DNA from: Saxidomus purpurata
Lineage: Eukaryota; Mollusca; Bivalvia; Venerida; Veneridae
DNA: 64,000 bases
Reading direction: 5' to 3'
Assembly: GCA_022818135.1 (NCBI GenBank)
Contig: JAFMSR010000010.1
Coordinates: 10,292,451 to 10,356,450 of the forward strand
Below the pieces are notes generated by a model. The model did not search any database. It saw only the letters and a list, made by a program, of their open reading frames with translations, and had not been told where the DNA came from. How positions within the stretch are numbered: the stretch's first letter is position 1; each line of letters opens with the position of its first letter. The position numbers were made by a program, and so were the translations under genes. Shown one piece after another: positions 23,571-35,442 of the stretch.

Positions 23571-24148
23571 ACAAGTTTTCAAAGAACTACTTATTTGATC
23601 TGTTTACAACATTCTGATGGGTTTCATAGATAAACGTCACAAAAGGCTTTACGTTGATAATTTCGCGGATGATAGCTAAGTGTTCATGTATGATACATGG
23701 ATGTGTCCGTCTGTGTCATGCTACAATTTGAGACCACAATCGTGTGCGTTGAATGCGGCATAGAATTAAGGCACATGCAAGTCCTTGGTCAGTTGACTTG
23801 TTTACGATACACGAATTTTAGGGCAAAGTTACACTTCCGTGTTACTATATCCCAGTCGGTGTATCTGACCAACTTACACTTGTACGGATTTACAAAACGC
23901 CAGATCGGGAGTATCTCTTCACTGATTTTGGAGTAAAATTGCATTTCGGTGATTCTCTACTCGCACAATGCACATGGTTATGGTCTCAAATTGTAGCGTG
24001 ACTAAGACGGACACATCCGTGTATCATACATGAACACTTTGCTATTATTCGCGAAATTATGAACGAAAAGTCTTTTCGTGACGTTTAGTTATGAAACCCG
24101 TCAGAATGTTGTAAAGAGTTCAGATAAGTAGTTCTTTGAAAATTTAGT
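23571..24148. mobile_element. Fold-back element with ~187-bp arms
   Basis: Left arm 23571-23757 and right arm 23962-24148 are reverse complements at high identity. Shared blocks in order are 'ttttcaaagaactactta', 'tttacaacattctga', 'gggtttcata', 'ataatttcgcg', 'gtgttcatgtatgataca', 'ggatgtgtccgtct' and 'gctacaatttgagacca'. The loop is about 200 bp and non-coding. No target duplication could be fixed. The right end abuts the 5' truncation point of the I-clade LINE. Confidence 0.8.
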
Positions 24149-27100
24149 TACGAAACCAATAATAGAAACTCCAATAAAATTTGAAAATGTAATGATAACT
24201 GAAAAATGGCTGATAGACAAAGCATCCGCTGCCCAGTGGATGGAATTTCATCTTTTATGCATGATAGAATTAAGTTACAAGATCAAAAATCAATCAGTTG
24301 AAGAAAATTTCAGAGAGTTCCTAGAAAATCTCAATAGTATTTTAGAAAGAACAATACCAAAATCAAAACCAAAAATTATCAAAACCAGAGTCAAAAGGTA
24401 TGGTGGACACAGGAATGCCACGAAGCCATAAGACGCAGAGAAATTAAACGTAAAATTCATAAAAGGGAAAAAACTCCCATAACACTTATTCTTTTCAAGA
24501 TGGACCGAGCAAGAGCACAAAGGGTAGTTAAAAAAGCAAAGCAGGACAGTTGGCGCAACTTCTGCTCAATTATCACGTGCAATACATCCTCTAAAGAAGT
24601 TTGGACTTTTGTTAACAAAGTTAAAGGCAGTGTACCGAAAAGTAACCCAGTCTTTAAGATAGGACAACAAATTATTACACAACCAAAAGAAAAAGCTAAC
24701 GCATTAGTCAAACAATATGCTGAAGCTAGCAGTAATAAAGGATATACTAAAAATTTTCTACTAAAAAAAAGGATAATGAATAAAACGGTAGATGAGAATA
24801 TCAATGCTAGGAATAATGACAATTCTCAAGAATATAACCAAGAATTCACTCTATGCAAACTTAATAAAGCTTTGTCGAACTGCAAGGACGGGGCACCGGG
24901 AGAAGACCTAATTCATTACAAAATACTCAAAAAATTACCACAGGAAAGCAGGAACACATTACTTCAAATCTTTAATCAGTCATGGGTTGAAGGCACCACG
25001 CCAGAAAATTGGAACCACGCAGTAATCATACCATTACTAAAACCTAATAAAGACAAAAACGACCCAGCTTCATACAGACCGATATCTTTAACTTCAACAT
25101 TTACAAAACTAATGCAAAAAATGATTAACCCAGACTGTGCACATATTTAGAAAAGAACAATCTTATGTCCAAATACCAGTCCGGATGCAGGTCGCATCAC
25201 TCATGCGATGATAACATCACTAGATTAGAGTCCGATTGCAAGAAAGCACAGGCAGAACACAAATATCTTATAGCTATATTTTTAGATCTGAGTAATGCAT
25301 TCAATAAAATGTGGAACGGAGGAGCACTCATGCAACTCCAAAATTCTGGCATACAAGGACGCATGATAAAATGGTTAAGGTGCTTTTTACAAAACAGACA
25401 GATTCAAGTAAAATATAATGGAGCTCTCTCAGAGGTAGTTGAAACAGTAAATGGATGCCCCCAGGGAGCGGTATTGTCCCCCATAATTTTCAGTTTGATG
25501 ATGAATACATTTGAAACACAAATTAAAGAACTAAATACGCAAAACCCTACTAAAAATGCTCAAATATCCCAATTTGTGATTCAGCAACATGGCTAATCTC
25601 ATACAGTCCGTTGCAGGCCGTAAAAAAAGCCCAAACTGTTTTGAACGAAATTGAAAAATGGAGCAATTCATGGGGTTTCATCATTAACCTGACTAAAACC
25701 CAAGTTTTATTAATACACCATCAGGACGTCAAACCTCCGGAAAGAGCCACCAACTTTCCCAAATTAACACTATGTGGAACGAACCTCGCATATAATGAGC
25801 ATGCAAAATTTCTAAGAATGTATTTTAACAAAACTTTATCATTGATTGATTGATTTTACTTTTCCACCATAAAGATGAGTATGTTTTTTAACAAATAAGA
25901 ATACAAAATAAACACAAATTGACAGATACAGAAAATACAGAACAAAGCACATATTTTTACAAGACAAGACACAACTAAACAAATGAAGCACAAACTATAC
26001 AAACTAGCAACGGACATAATACAACATATCAGATGCAATGTAAATGGCACAAGAAAGACCCTGTACACATGCTATAAGGCAAATGACAAAACAAGTATAC
26101 AACATAAATTATATTGAGAGAATACAAAGAGAGTTATACAATATAGAGTTAAAGACAATGTAGAAAAAAAACATCTACTCCTACTTTTTATACCTTAGAC
26201 AGGCCAAGATAAAACGTTTGGTGTAAATGGACATGTTTAAACAGATACCAATAAATACATGTCGAAAAGATGTCTTACAGACTTAAATATCATAAGAGCA
26301 GTAAAAGGGAAATCGTGGGGCACAGACAAAAAATGCCTTCTCAATATCTACAAGGCCCTTATCTTAAGCAAAATTAACTATGGCAGCATAGTTTATGCAT
26401 CCGCTAAAGATTCTCAACTGAAAGAAATTCAAAGAATACAAAACAGGGCACTAAAAACCATTATAGGATGTCCGAGGCACACCCCGGCCCTCCCTTTACG
26501 TACCGAGACCGCCATTACTCCACTGCCTTTGCAGAGAGAAATTCAAGCATTAAAATACTGGGCCAGAAGCTCCAGACTGGGCCCAAATTTACCTATTAAT
26601 GATGAAATATGTGACCACCCTGCATATTTTTACAAAACCAAAAGCAATAGAAACCTAAAGAAACCTTACGCACAAACCATTAGAACATTAATTACAGAAT
26701 ACGGCCTAAGCGAAACCCAAATTCAAGAACCGTGCTACGAACAACTTATCAATATTGGAATGCCTGAGATTAACCTAGATTTAGTTGGGAAAATTAACAA
26801 AGCAGAAGATAATGAAAGAAACAAAATTATTGCAAATTTAAACATTATTCGACACTTTAGAGACTTTACTCAAATTTATACAGACGGTAGTAAAGACCCG
26901 TCCAAACAAAAAGCAGGGGCGGGCATAGTAGTTATAGCAGAAGACGGCACAATTCTACATAACAAGAGTCTAAAAATTAACCATCAAACTTCAATATTTA
27001 CATGTGAGTTAGCAGCAATAGATTATGCAATATGTTATTGCAAAGAAAACTATATTCCAAAAGCGGTTCATTATAAGCGATAGTCTGAGTTCCTTATTAG

Positions 27101-27845
27101 CAATAAAATCGGGTCAGTCTCATAGGCAAGAAATGATTTACAGTCACAGCCATAAAGCATAGAGGGGACGAAATTCAATTAATGTGGGTACCTAGTCATG
27201 TAGGCATAAACGGAAATGAAATAGCAGACAACAATGCCAAATACGGCAGCACTTCCGGTACAGAAATTCCAATTAAGCTCAGCGTACCGGAAGTCTACAG
27301 CATCATTAAAGATAAAGTTAAACAGAAATGTCTAAAGCAATGGGAAACATATTGCTCTACACATAACATAGAAATTAATATTAAACCTCCTAGTAAATTA
27401 CAAACGAACCATCATGATAGAAAAATAGACACAATGTATACTAGACTCAAACTTAAAAGTAGCTATTTAAAAGGGGACCGATATGTAGACGACAAAAACT
27501 GTCAACACTGTAACGAAATAGAAAATTTTAGCCATCTAATGTTTCACTGCCCACTATATTCTGAAGAAAGGAAAATATTTGAAACAAAACTTAAAATTGG
27601 AATTAGTAGCCATTACGGAAAAAACTCTGTTAGACCCACCAAAAGAAGTAGCACAAGATATTCGCCTGGCCGTATTCGAATTTATCAAAATAGATAAGGA
27701 CTGTTTACACAATGGACTGCTCGGCAAACACTCAAACCCACACACCCACTTCATAAACCACAAACATCCCAGGTTGACTTATAGTAAGTGGCAAGCAAAA
27801 TGGAGACGACTTGCATGTCTGGAGGGTAGAAAAATAGCAAAATAA
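24149..27845 (+). pseudogene. I-clade LINE ORF2: reverse transcriptase plus RNase H, 5'-truncated
   Basis: Frames joined by eye. Linker EKWLIDKASAAQW, then VWWTQECHEAIRRREIKRK after a frameshift near 24398. RT blocks: NHAVIIPLLKPNKD, SYRPISLTSTFTKLM, YQSGCRSHHSCDD, FLDLSNAFNKMW (motif A) and NGCPQGAVLSPIIF. The FADD box is destroyed: near 25570-25580 a small deletion leaves FVIQQHG, removing the first catalytic Asp and shifting the frame. An insertion sits at about 25845-26240. RNase H follows at about 26873: YTDGS, CELAAIDYA, an SDSLSS region in a shifted frame, and MWVPSHVGINGNEIAD. The DEDD set is recognisable. The end has a HCNEIENFSHLMFHC Cys/His motif. The endonuclease is absent (5' truncation). 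RT plus RNase H with this WVPSHVG block is characteristic of the I group. Confidence 0.8.
25845..26240 (-). mobile_element. Truncated retroelement tail inserted in the I-clade LINE (minus)
   Basis: LINE coding breaks after KFLRMYFNKTLS and resumes near MSKRCLTDLNIIR. Read on the minus strand, the inserted piece is T-rich non-coding sequence ending 'ggtggaaaagtaaaatc' plus an 'aatcaatcaatc' tail. That fits a 3' fragment of a LINE or SINE with an AATC tail. Target duplication not resolved. Confidence 0.55.
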
Positions 27846-29258
27846 TAAACTAGCTTGACACATACGAGATCAGAATAGTATCCTGCCAATGTTATGGCGG
27901 CTCCGATCGAAAGAAAGGTGATAACTAATATGTGATCGCATGCGGTCATGCTAGTAGCTAAGTGACCGGTATGAGCCCCCGCCTCACAGCATCCGCACCA
28001 ACAGTCATGTACAGGCGTCTCTTATAAGGGTAAAATGTAGGAGAAAATATGCAAGATTACATAGGGGTAGATATAGCACGACTAAAGTAGCTTAGTATAC
28101 TTTATTACACATGTATATACATTAAAATGAAGGAGCTTCCGGTACAGAAAGTTCAAGGACACTAAACCCCCACCTCAGGTGAATCTTTTCGGCAAAACAC
28201 ATATCTAATTACTGATTTCATATACCTCCGGAAAACAGGAAAAGTTTATAGTAAAATACTTTAGAACTAGATAAGGGTTACCCAACACCCTAGTTATAAT
28301 TATTAAGCACAATTTAGAAAAGATCTGAACTGAAAATTGTAAAGATTGAAAAAGTTAGACAAATTTGTTACAGAGACTTTATCCCGCGATTTTCCAAAAT
28401 TTTCGGGCATAAAAACAATTTATAAATGATACAATTCATAGAAATATATGAACTTAACAAATTTTTACTTTTCAGCGGTTCTAGTGTCTGAGTAAGAAAT
28501 TTGATACCTACGTAGGAAAAAATAGCGTCTGTGGCAACATAACACTATAACCCACGCATTTACAAACCCCTGGTGATTACAAAAAAAACATACACCTAAT
28601 AAATGTCCAAAATAATCACCAGGACAATGACTGGAAAAACGTAGAAAATAGAAAAAATCACAATTAATGACTGCTTAAACAAGAAAACGCATACGTAATG
28701 CCCATATAAAGAGTCATAACTAACCAAAAACAGTGATTGATCCTATAACTAGATTCCACAGACATTGCAGGAAATGCATAAATCACTAATTATTTCCAAA
28801 ATGGAACCAGTAATCTACTGTCAAATAACAGCCGGATCCAAAAAGCCAAACGCGCACCTGTTATAACTCCATCCGGTTCGTGCGCACTAAAAGTCGCAGT
28901 AGGTCACCCAAAACCAACAAGTAGGTCTGGTCAAGTAGTACGAACAGCAATGTTAATCTTAAAAAGCACATATAACTTTCACAATTATATTTTCGGAACA
29001 TTAAAGATGTGTAATATAAGATTAAAACTACATTGAGCACAATCTTACTCAGGCACGAAAAACCCAATCACACACAACAACGACGATGTGAAAAGTACTG
29101 GTTAGTCACCAGGATCAGGAATAGTAGTTCACCAGCATCTGTCCGAGAACCGATTCGCCGATCATGCAGATCATGATCTACACTTACTTCTTTTATTATT
29201 TATAAGTAAAAATAAAACAGATTAACAGATTAAAATTAAAATTTCCTTCTGAAACAAT
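27846..29258. other. Non-coding DNA between the I-clade LINE and the DIRS-type element
   Basis: Probably begins with the LINE 3' UTR ('gtcatgtacaggcgtctc' region). The LINE 3' end was not identified. No gene seen. Confidence 0.4.
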
Positions 29259-29513
29259 TAAATGAATTTTATTGTAAATAAAATACTTCATGTGTGTGAT
29301 ACATTGTTAGATTTAGTACCATGCTATCCTTTCTGGTTTTGAATTCATAGTTAAATACTTTCCTTGTTTATGTTAAGATTATGACAGATTTAGTGTAAGG
29401 AACCTTTTGTAATTCTTACAGCTAAGTGGTTCTTATGAATAATTAATGAGCAAGCCAATCAGAGCGGTTCGAAGCGGGAAATACGTATCAAACTAATTCC
29501 TTTGTTTTGAAAT
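29259..29513 (+). repeat. A1 terminal repeat of the DIRS-type element
   Basis: From 'taaatgaattttattg' to 'tttgttttgaaat'. It matches 36760-37013 (A2) at high identity with only scattered substitutions and one indel. It defines the 5' end of the element. Confidence 0.85.
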
Positions 29514-29693
29514 TATAAACACAATTTTACCTAATCCCGATCATCTCTGGAGGCGGAATTTGATGGTATTTTGTTGTTTGAATATATGTTTGTAAATCTA
29601 CGTGGGTGACCACTGCGTCACGGGAGATTTGATGTACATTTTAAACGTATAACATTCTGCGAACGATTGATTACGTCATCCAAACCAGAAAAC

Positions 29694-29778
29694 ATGACAA
29701 TTTCTTTTCAAGTTTTTGGACACTCTTATGTTACGCGATTCCGTAAGTTTGTGCGAGACACACAGGGGATAGCATAAG

Positions 29779-29821
<43 letters not shown>

Positions 29822-29822
29822 T

Positions 29823-29883
<61 letters not shown>

Positions 29884-30516
29884 TTTTTTTTTTTTTTTTT
29901 TTTTTTTTTTTTGGGGTGTGGGGTTTTTGGGGGGGGGGGGGGTGTTTTTGGGGGGGGGGGTTTTTTGTTGGTGGGTTTCCCTGTTTATATTACTTTTTTA
30001 TCATTGGAGTCACAGCCTATGATTCAATATTCTGGATATTCTGGAGGTCATGTGAACACTTTGATTGAACATTTGGAGGACATTCAGGACTTTTCACCGC
30101 ATATAGTGATTCTTCTCGTAGGCACAAATGATCTTTACCACCGACGCAACTCTCCAGAATTTGTGGTTTCCCAAATTATGCATCTTAGTGATATTTTGGT
30201 GAAACGATTTAATGTTCAAAGGGTGGCCATATGCCAAATTCTTCAACCATCCACACAAACACGTTATCCAGTCAATGCAGAATGGTTTAATGCAAGTGTG
30301 ACGTCAGCAAATCATTTGCTTTCAGCAAGAGTGAAAGCCCTACCACATTCCAATATCAAATTTTGGCGTTTGAAAGGATTCGGGTCTCAGCAAGCACAAC
30401 TTTCTGCTTTCCATGCTGATGGTGTCCATCTCTCCAACTCTGGTCAATGGAAACTGTACAACAATCTCCGTGCCGCAGTGGTCTCCTCGCTGAATGATTT
30501 GGCCAGACACTCGTAG
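29694..30516 (+). pseudogene. SGNH/GDSL-hydrolase ORF of the DIRS-type element
   Basis: The ATG at 29694 starts MTISFQVFGHSYVTRFRKFV. GHS is in the place of the GDS nucleophile block (block I) of SGNH hydrolases. The frame stops at TAA 29775, next to a homopolymer block (29780-29972). The protein resumes at about 30006 with QPMIQYSGYSGGHVNTLIEH, then VILLVGTNDLYHRR (GxND, block III) and FHADGVHLSNSGQWKLY (DxxH, block V), ending with TAG at 30514. Nucleophile Ser, Asn and the Asp-His pair are all visible. Hydrolase domains of this fold are known from CR1 LINEs and have been reported in some DIRS-order elements; their role is unclear. The break may be due to the artefact block rather than true mutation. 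Confidence 0.7.
29780..29972. other. G- and T-homopolymer block, probable assembly artefact
   Basis: About 40 G, then long T runs with single interruptions, then mixed G/T runs. It sits inside the hydrolase reading frame between block I and the remainder. A literal reading would encode a poly-Phe/Gly peptide, which is not credible. Confidence 0.7.
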
Positions 30517-31422
30517 ACAGATATGTATAATTTTGTACACATTACAACCTGAAAGGTGTTTTTCCTGCTCATCTACATTTGCTATTTTAATTTATTTGAC
30601 CTCGTAAATTGTCCCTAATGGTTGAAAGGGCGAGGTTTCAATTTGTGTAGCTCGTCAAATTATAGGAAACAAATCTGTGCTTAGTGTATCGCTTTCTGTC
30701 TGGCTTATTCTACAAATAAATAATCAGGAAATATTTGCCTGAATTATACATGCATGCATTTTAGCACATATCAAATGGATCAGCTCTCTTATGTTGATGT
30801 TATGTCGTCTGTTTTTAGGGTTTTTTGCCCGTCAGCTATTGAACATACATATTCCAGACCTTACCATCTGATGTGATAATAATGTTTCCAGGCTTCGGTC
30901 TGATGTAACTACTGAATCGTCTTGTATACATGAACAGGTAGTCCAGATGTGTTTCATACTAGGTCTGAAGTGCCGCATATGATTTCCAGACTTGTGTGTC
31001 CAACATGCTTTAATATGCTTATATTTTATGATTATGTACCGGTGCAATCCGGCAATTTTTACCAGTTTTAACAAAATATGAGCCTGAGCTAGTGCAGCTT
31101 TGTTTGTCATGTATTCCAGGTTAGTCCTGAAGTATTCTTTATGTCCAGGCTATGTCCTGATGTGTTGCTTTTATAATATCTACAGTATTCTGTATAGTCT
31201 GTTTGCCAATATGTGGGTACGGTGTACACCTATGTATATATCTCACGTTATTGCCTACACGCGTTCACTCGTTAAAGTGTACCATCATGGGCCCGGTATG
31301 GGGATAATACCACTTACACCATAGAGGTGGGCCATTATGGTATTTGTACATAACTTTTCAGTTTGAACTATATAAGCAACAAACATTATCAAGTATACTG
31401 TAACCAATTACTTTTCTTTCAG
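30517..31422. other. Non-coding spacer of the DIRS-type element
   Basis: No ORF of note. It ends in a strong splice-acceptor-like sequence ('ttacttttctttcag') directly before the ATG at 31423, suggesting the Gag-like ORF may be translated from a spliced RNA. Confidence 0.45.
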
Positions 31423-32691
31423 ATGCGGAGGTCTAAAAGGAGCCGTGCCATGGCTACAAATAGTAAGTGCGACTGCTATCCCAGCAGCCCACAGCCTAAC
31501 TTACGGCAACAAAAGAAAGTGAAACTGTCCAAAACATTGCATAAGAAGGCTGAAAAACAAAAATCTAAAAGCCTCCACAAACATCATGATAAAGCAAAAA
31601 CTTCTCAACCTGTTGCGTCCACCTCGGGACAGTTGCATACCAGACATACGGGGGCATCTAAGGCGCTACCTCCAACATCAGCCAGACAGGCGGCTAAATC
31701 TCAAAACCACCCACCAGCACCTCAGGAGCAAGACTCGCCACCAATTTTGGATTTTTCGGACAGTTACTCCGAGTCTGATCAGGACTCTACTCGGATTCAG
31801 ATTCCTCCAGTGAGGAAAGTGTGGACAATTTCCGTCACGTGTACATTTTTACAAAGGCACACAAACAATATTGAGGGTGAAAGAGGTAATGGTCCTCTAT
31901 ACGTCGAACCGATATCAACTCCCATTGTACATACAATTTCAAAAAAGATTCAGAAACAGATCTTAAAAGACAAGTACATAGATTTTGCTTTGCTTCTGCC
32001 AAATTTGACTACTGCACCTCCTCCCCCAAAATTTACATTTACTTTCGATAATTCTTCAAACCTCAACATAGTGCCAAACCCCAAGCATAAAAAGGTCCTG
32101 TCAATTGACCAATGGACCACAGCCTTTTTACGATTTGTTGCTGTTTACTCCACCCGTCACCCCCATGAGACACAGCACCTCATGAAACACGGTGAGATTG
32201 TCCGTGACTTAGCTCATCGTCGTCTAGGTCCTGCTTGGTCATATTATGATGAACAATTCCGCCGGTTTAGGGAGAACCAAACAATCCCATGGGATAGGTT
32301 ACACACTGAATTTTATCTAATGACATCATCCCAACCACTGGTGTCTCCGTCTTCTACTAACCGTTCCTTTCGTGCAGGGCCCAGCAGGTTACCCTCGGTA
32401 ATAGGTCAACGCCATTCTGCCACTTCAACCAATCTAATGTCTTGCAGGGACCAACCAAATTTAGTGCATCTTAAGTTGTCAACAGAGCTCTCAACTGGTC
32501 GCATTAAAGGCCCATATCTAGACAAACCCTTTTCTTGTTTCCGCATCAGCCCCATTGGCGCTATTTTCGAACGGTTCAGTACAGCCTTGCAATGGATAGC
32601 AAAACATCAATTTGATATCAAGCACATGATACACATACTTCCTTATTTTAGATCCACCGGATTCTGCACAATGTCAGAAAGACCTCGATAA
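31423..32691 (+). pseudogene. Gag-like ORF fused to broken start of reverse transcriptase (DIRS-type)
   Basis: ATG at 31423 (MRRSKRSRAMATNSK), directly after an acceptor-like AG. The N-terminal 120 residues are Lys/Ser/Gln-rich and disordered, then a Ser/Asp acidic patch (DFSDSYSESDQDS). A Gag-like block of DIRS elements follows (LSIDQWTTAFLRFVAVYSTRHP, HRRLGPAWSYYDEQFRRFR). The RT begins at GRIKGPYLDKPFSCFRISPIGAI but then jumps to FERFSTALQWIAKHQ. About 100 residues of fingers and palm, including motif A, appear deleted. The frame is lost near 32640 where the YxDD box is expected; no YxDD remains. It stops at 32691. Confidence 0.7.
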
Positions 32692-33480
32692 GTTTTTATC
32701 CATCTGTAAGATTCTAGGTGTTCCTATTAAACCAGACAAAACAGAGACAGCCTGCCACGTTATCACGTTTATGGGCCTCGAACTAGATTCCCTTTCAATG
32801 GAGGCCCGCTTACCCTCTGACAAACTCACTAAGCTCCGTTTACTCTTGTCTCAGTTTAAGTCTCGCAGAAAAATTACACTTAAACAATTACAGTCATTGA
32901 TTGGTCTTTTAAATTTCTGTTGCTCAGTGGTAGTCCCAGGGCGCTGCTTTCTGCGACGCTTAATTAACTTGACCATTGCTGTTAAAAAGCCCCATCATAG
33001 GATCACCCTTACTGCCGACAGTAGAAGGGACTTAAAAGCCTGGGACATATTCACCCAACATTTCAACGGCAGGCACTTACTCTTAGAACAAAGATGGGTC
33101 ACTTCTGAACAGCTACATTTATATACTGATGCTTCGGGTTTACTGGGATATGGTGCAGTCTTTCAAACAAAATGGTTTTATGGCACCTGGCCTAAACATC
33201 TACAACAATTCGCAATAACTTTCAAGGAATTGTTTCCTATTGTTCTTGCATTAGAGGTTTGGGGTACTGAGCTCAAGAATAGCTGCCTGTTTTTACATTC
33301 AGACAATGCTGCAGTAGTATACATCATTAACAAAGTTTCAAGGAATCCAACCTCATGAAGCTCTTACGCCGCTGAGTACTCACATGTATGCGTAATAATA
33401 TTTTAGTGAAATCTACTCATATCGCAGGCAAAAGTAATGTCTTACCTGATCTTCTTTCACGTTTACAGATCAGAACATTC
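32640..33480 (+). pseudogene. RT thumb and RNase H of the DIRS-type element (broken)
   Basis: In the shifted frame: LILDPPDSAQCQKDLDKFL and CKILGVPIKPDKTETACHV, then MGLELDSLSMEARLPSDKL, the classic end of a DIRS RT. RNase H follows: YTDASGLLGYGAVF (Asp), FKELFPIVLALEVW (Glu), LHSDNAAVVYIINKV (Asp), and, after a frameshift near 33353 and a TGA, AGKSNVLPDLLSRLQ (Asp). RNase H removes the RNA strand during cDNA synthesis. No methyltransferase domain is present between RNase H and the recombinase. Confidence 0.7.
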
Positions 33481-33536
33481 CATCGACTAGCTCCCCGCAT
33501 GGACACCCACGCTACGGTCATACCCGAACAAATGCG

Positions 33537-35335
33537 ATGTCTGGACTTAACAAATCAGTGTCCAGAATTCTGCAGACATGCCTAGCACCAGCCACTTGGC
33601 TAAGCTACAGAAACGCACTTAAACAGTACCGTCGTTTCCATGCTACATATTACCCAAGCGATAGCCTCCTCCCTATTACCGTGGAGAGGTTGGCTCAGTT
33701 TATTGCAGTCTCTCATGATATGGGTCTAAAGCCCTCTACCGTTACCTCGATGACATCAGCTCTTTCTTACATCCATCGCATCAATAAATTCCGTAATCCA
33801 ACCAAATCCTTCCTTATTAGTAAACTCTTGTACAGTCTAAGACGAACAAAAACGTTTGACAAACGCAAGGGTTTCACCCCTGCATTACTTCAGTCTTTAA
33901 TTAGGGCCCTGGGTACCCTACACCTGTCTCAATACAAGCAGCTTTTGTTTCAGTCAATGTTCCTTTTAGCCTTTTTTGGTCTCTTACGAGTGGGTGAAAT
34001 GGCTGTCACCCCAACCGGTTCGGCAAACTTGCTTCATACTGACAATGTCAAATTCCAAAAGCACAACAACAAGGTTACAAAGTTGCACTTAACGATGCAA
34101 TTTTTCAAACACTCCCGTGGTCAACCAACCACAGTCGTCATTAAACGTTTCAGCCCACGGTCACTCTGTCCAGTTCAGTCTTTACTGAAGTACTGCAAAT
34201 ACCACAATTTTGCGCCTGGACCTTTGTTCCGCTTCCAGCGTGGCGGTCCGGTGTCAGCGGCATATTTCAGGCAAATCCTTAAACGACGTGTCCTTTCATG
34301 TAATCTCAACCCGCACACATACACATCCCACTCCTTCCGTATACTGTAAGTGTATTAATATTAGCGGAATACTAATTTTCGCGCTATTAGCGGGATCGGA
34401 TGTGCGCTAATTCATGTCCAGCGCTAATATTTGACTAAAAAGAAAGGCTTTCCCAATGATAAAATGACATTCATCATAATTACTATTCGACAGAACATAG
34501 ATAAATACATTTTATTGTGACTGTGACAGTTATTGCATTCATTTACAAATATTTTTCAGAAAGTTATGAATAGAAATATCAAATATGTATCAAACTTTTA
34601 TGCAAAAGTCAAATGGTTGTGTAAATTAATATGCATTTCTTTATTTTCGCTGTTGTCCGTAAAACATCGTATATAACACCTTCGGAGCAGATCGCCAGTT
34701 TGTCTGGTTGCGCTTATTTACAATGTCATCATAACAAAGGCATTTCACTGCTGTCAACGTAAACAATTATCACAATCTGTATTTAGATACTACTGTATAT
34801 GGAATTATTATAATCAATATTAAACAAATTTAGATTTTATGTCCTATTTTAAACATTGATCAGTTTATTTGCGTGTCTGGTCAATTGCAGAACGCGATAG
34901 TAAGCCAGTTTGCATGAATGGCTGAAAACTAGTAACAGCAAAACTTACACGTATTGAAGTGATAACCGATCGAAAATTGAAATACCGTATTCCATCAAAC
35001 AAATTGTTTGAGGTATATTTTTTAGAAAATAAACTTTGTATTTTGTATTTGTATCGTAACAATTTCGGGTCTTTCCGTATTTCGTCGGAAATTGGTGGCT
35101 TGAAATCGCTAATTTCTTATTTTAGCGCTGCCGGTGGTGCGCTTATTCAAGTACGCGCTAATAAGTCGAAACTACTCAATTCATGGCGTTTGCGCTAAAA
35201 TTTAGCTGGGCTAAAATAACTACACTTACAGTAGGTGGAGCCACCTATGCAGCCCAACAAAGCCTTTCTCCAAGTCGCATTCAACGGTTGGGCCGTTGGC
35301 ATTCTTGGGCTTACCTCAAATATATTAGGGACTGA
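33537..35335 (+). pseudogene. Tyrosine recombinase of the DIRS-type element, split by a MITE
   Basis: Integrates the circular cDNA. The first 33537-34343 part has the SAM-like N-terminal domain (TWLSYRNALKQYRRF, LKPSTVTSMTSALSYIHRI) and the catalytic domain with Arg in FFGLLRVGEM and the HxxR motif HSFR (at about 34329-34340). An 888-bp MITE (34344-35231) follows, after which the frame resumes at 35234 with GGATYAAQQSLSPSR and IQRLGRWHSWAYLKYIRD, containing the expected catalytic Tyr near the end. Stop TGA 35333-35335. Apart from the MITE and one TA copy the frame is continuous across the junction. So the recombinase gene was open when the MITE inserted. Confidence 0.8.
34344..35231. mobile_element. 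888-bp MITE with TA target duplication, inside the recombinase
   Basis: Left end CTGTAAGTGTATTAATATTA and right end (reverse complement) CTGTAAGTGTAGTTATTTTA form a terminal inverted repeat of about 22 bp. TA flanks both sides (34342-34343 and 35232-35233). Subterminal sequence is rich in 'gcgctaat' and 'tagcgctg' words in both orientations. No transposase is encoded. TA duplication points to a Tc1/mariner-type mobilising enzyme (inference). Confidence 0.85.
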
Positions 35336-35442
35336 CAGCACTTATTCTTGACAGTTACCCACATTTACGAGTGTTTGTTCTCAGTATTATCAAGATACCG
35401 CCAGTACTCACTTTTGGCTCAGAAATTATTTAAGGAGAGGTT

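Noticed and set aside
29821..30000. Poly-Phe/Gly N-terminus of the hydrolase ORF, or a G-quadruplex element
   Set aside because: Pure homopolymers across a coding region, in the same style as two other blocks; best explained as assembly artefact.
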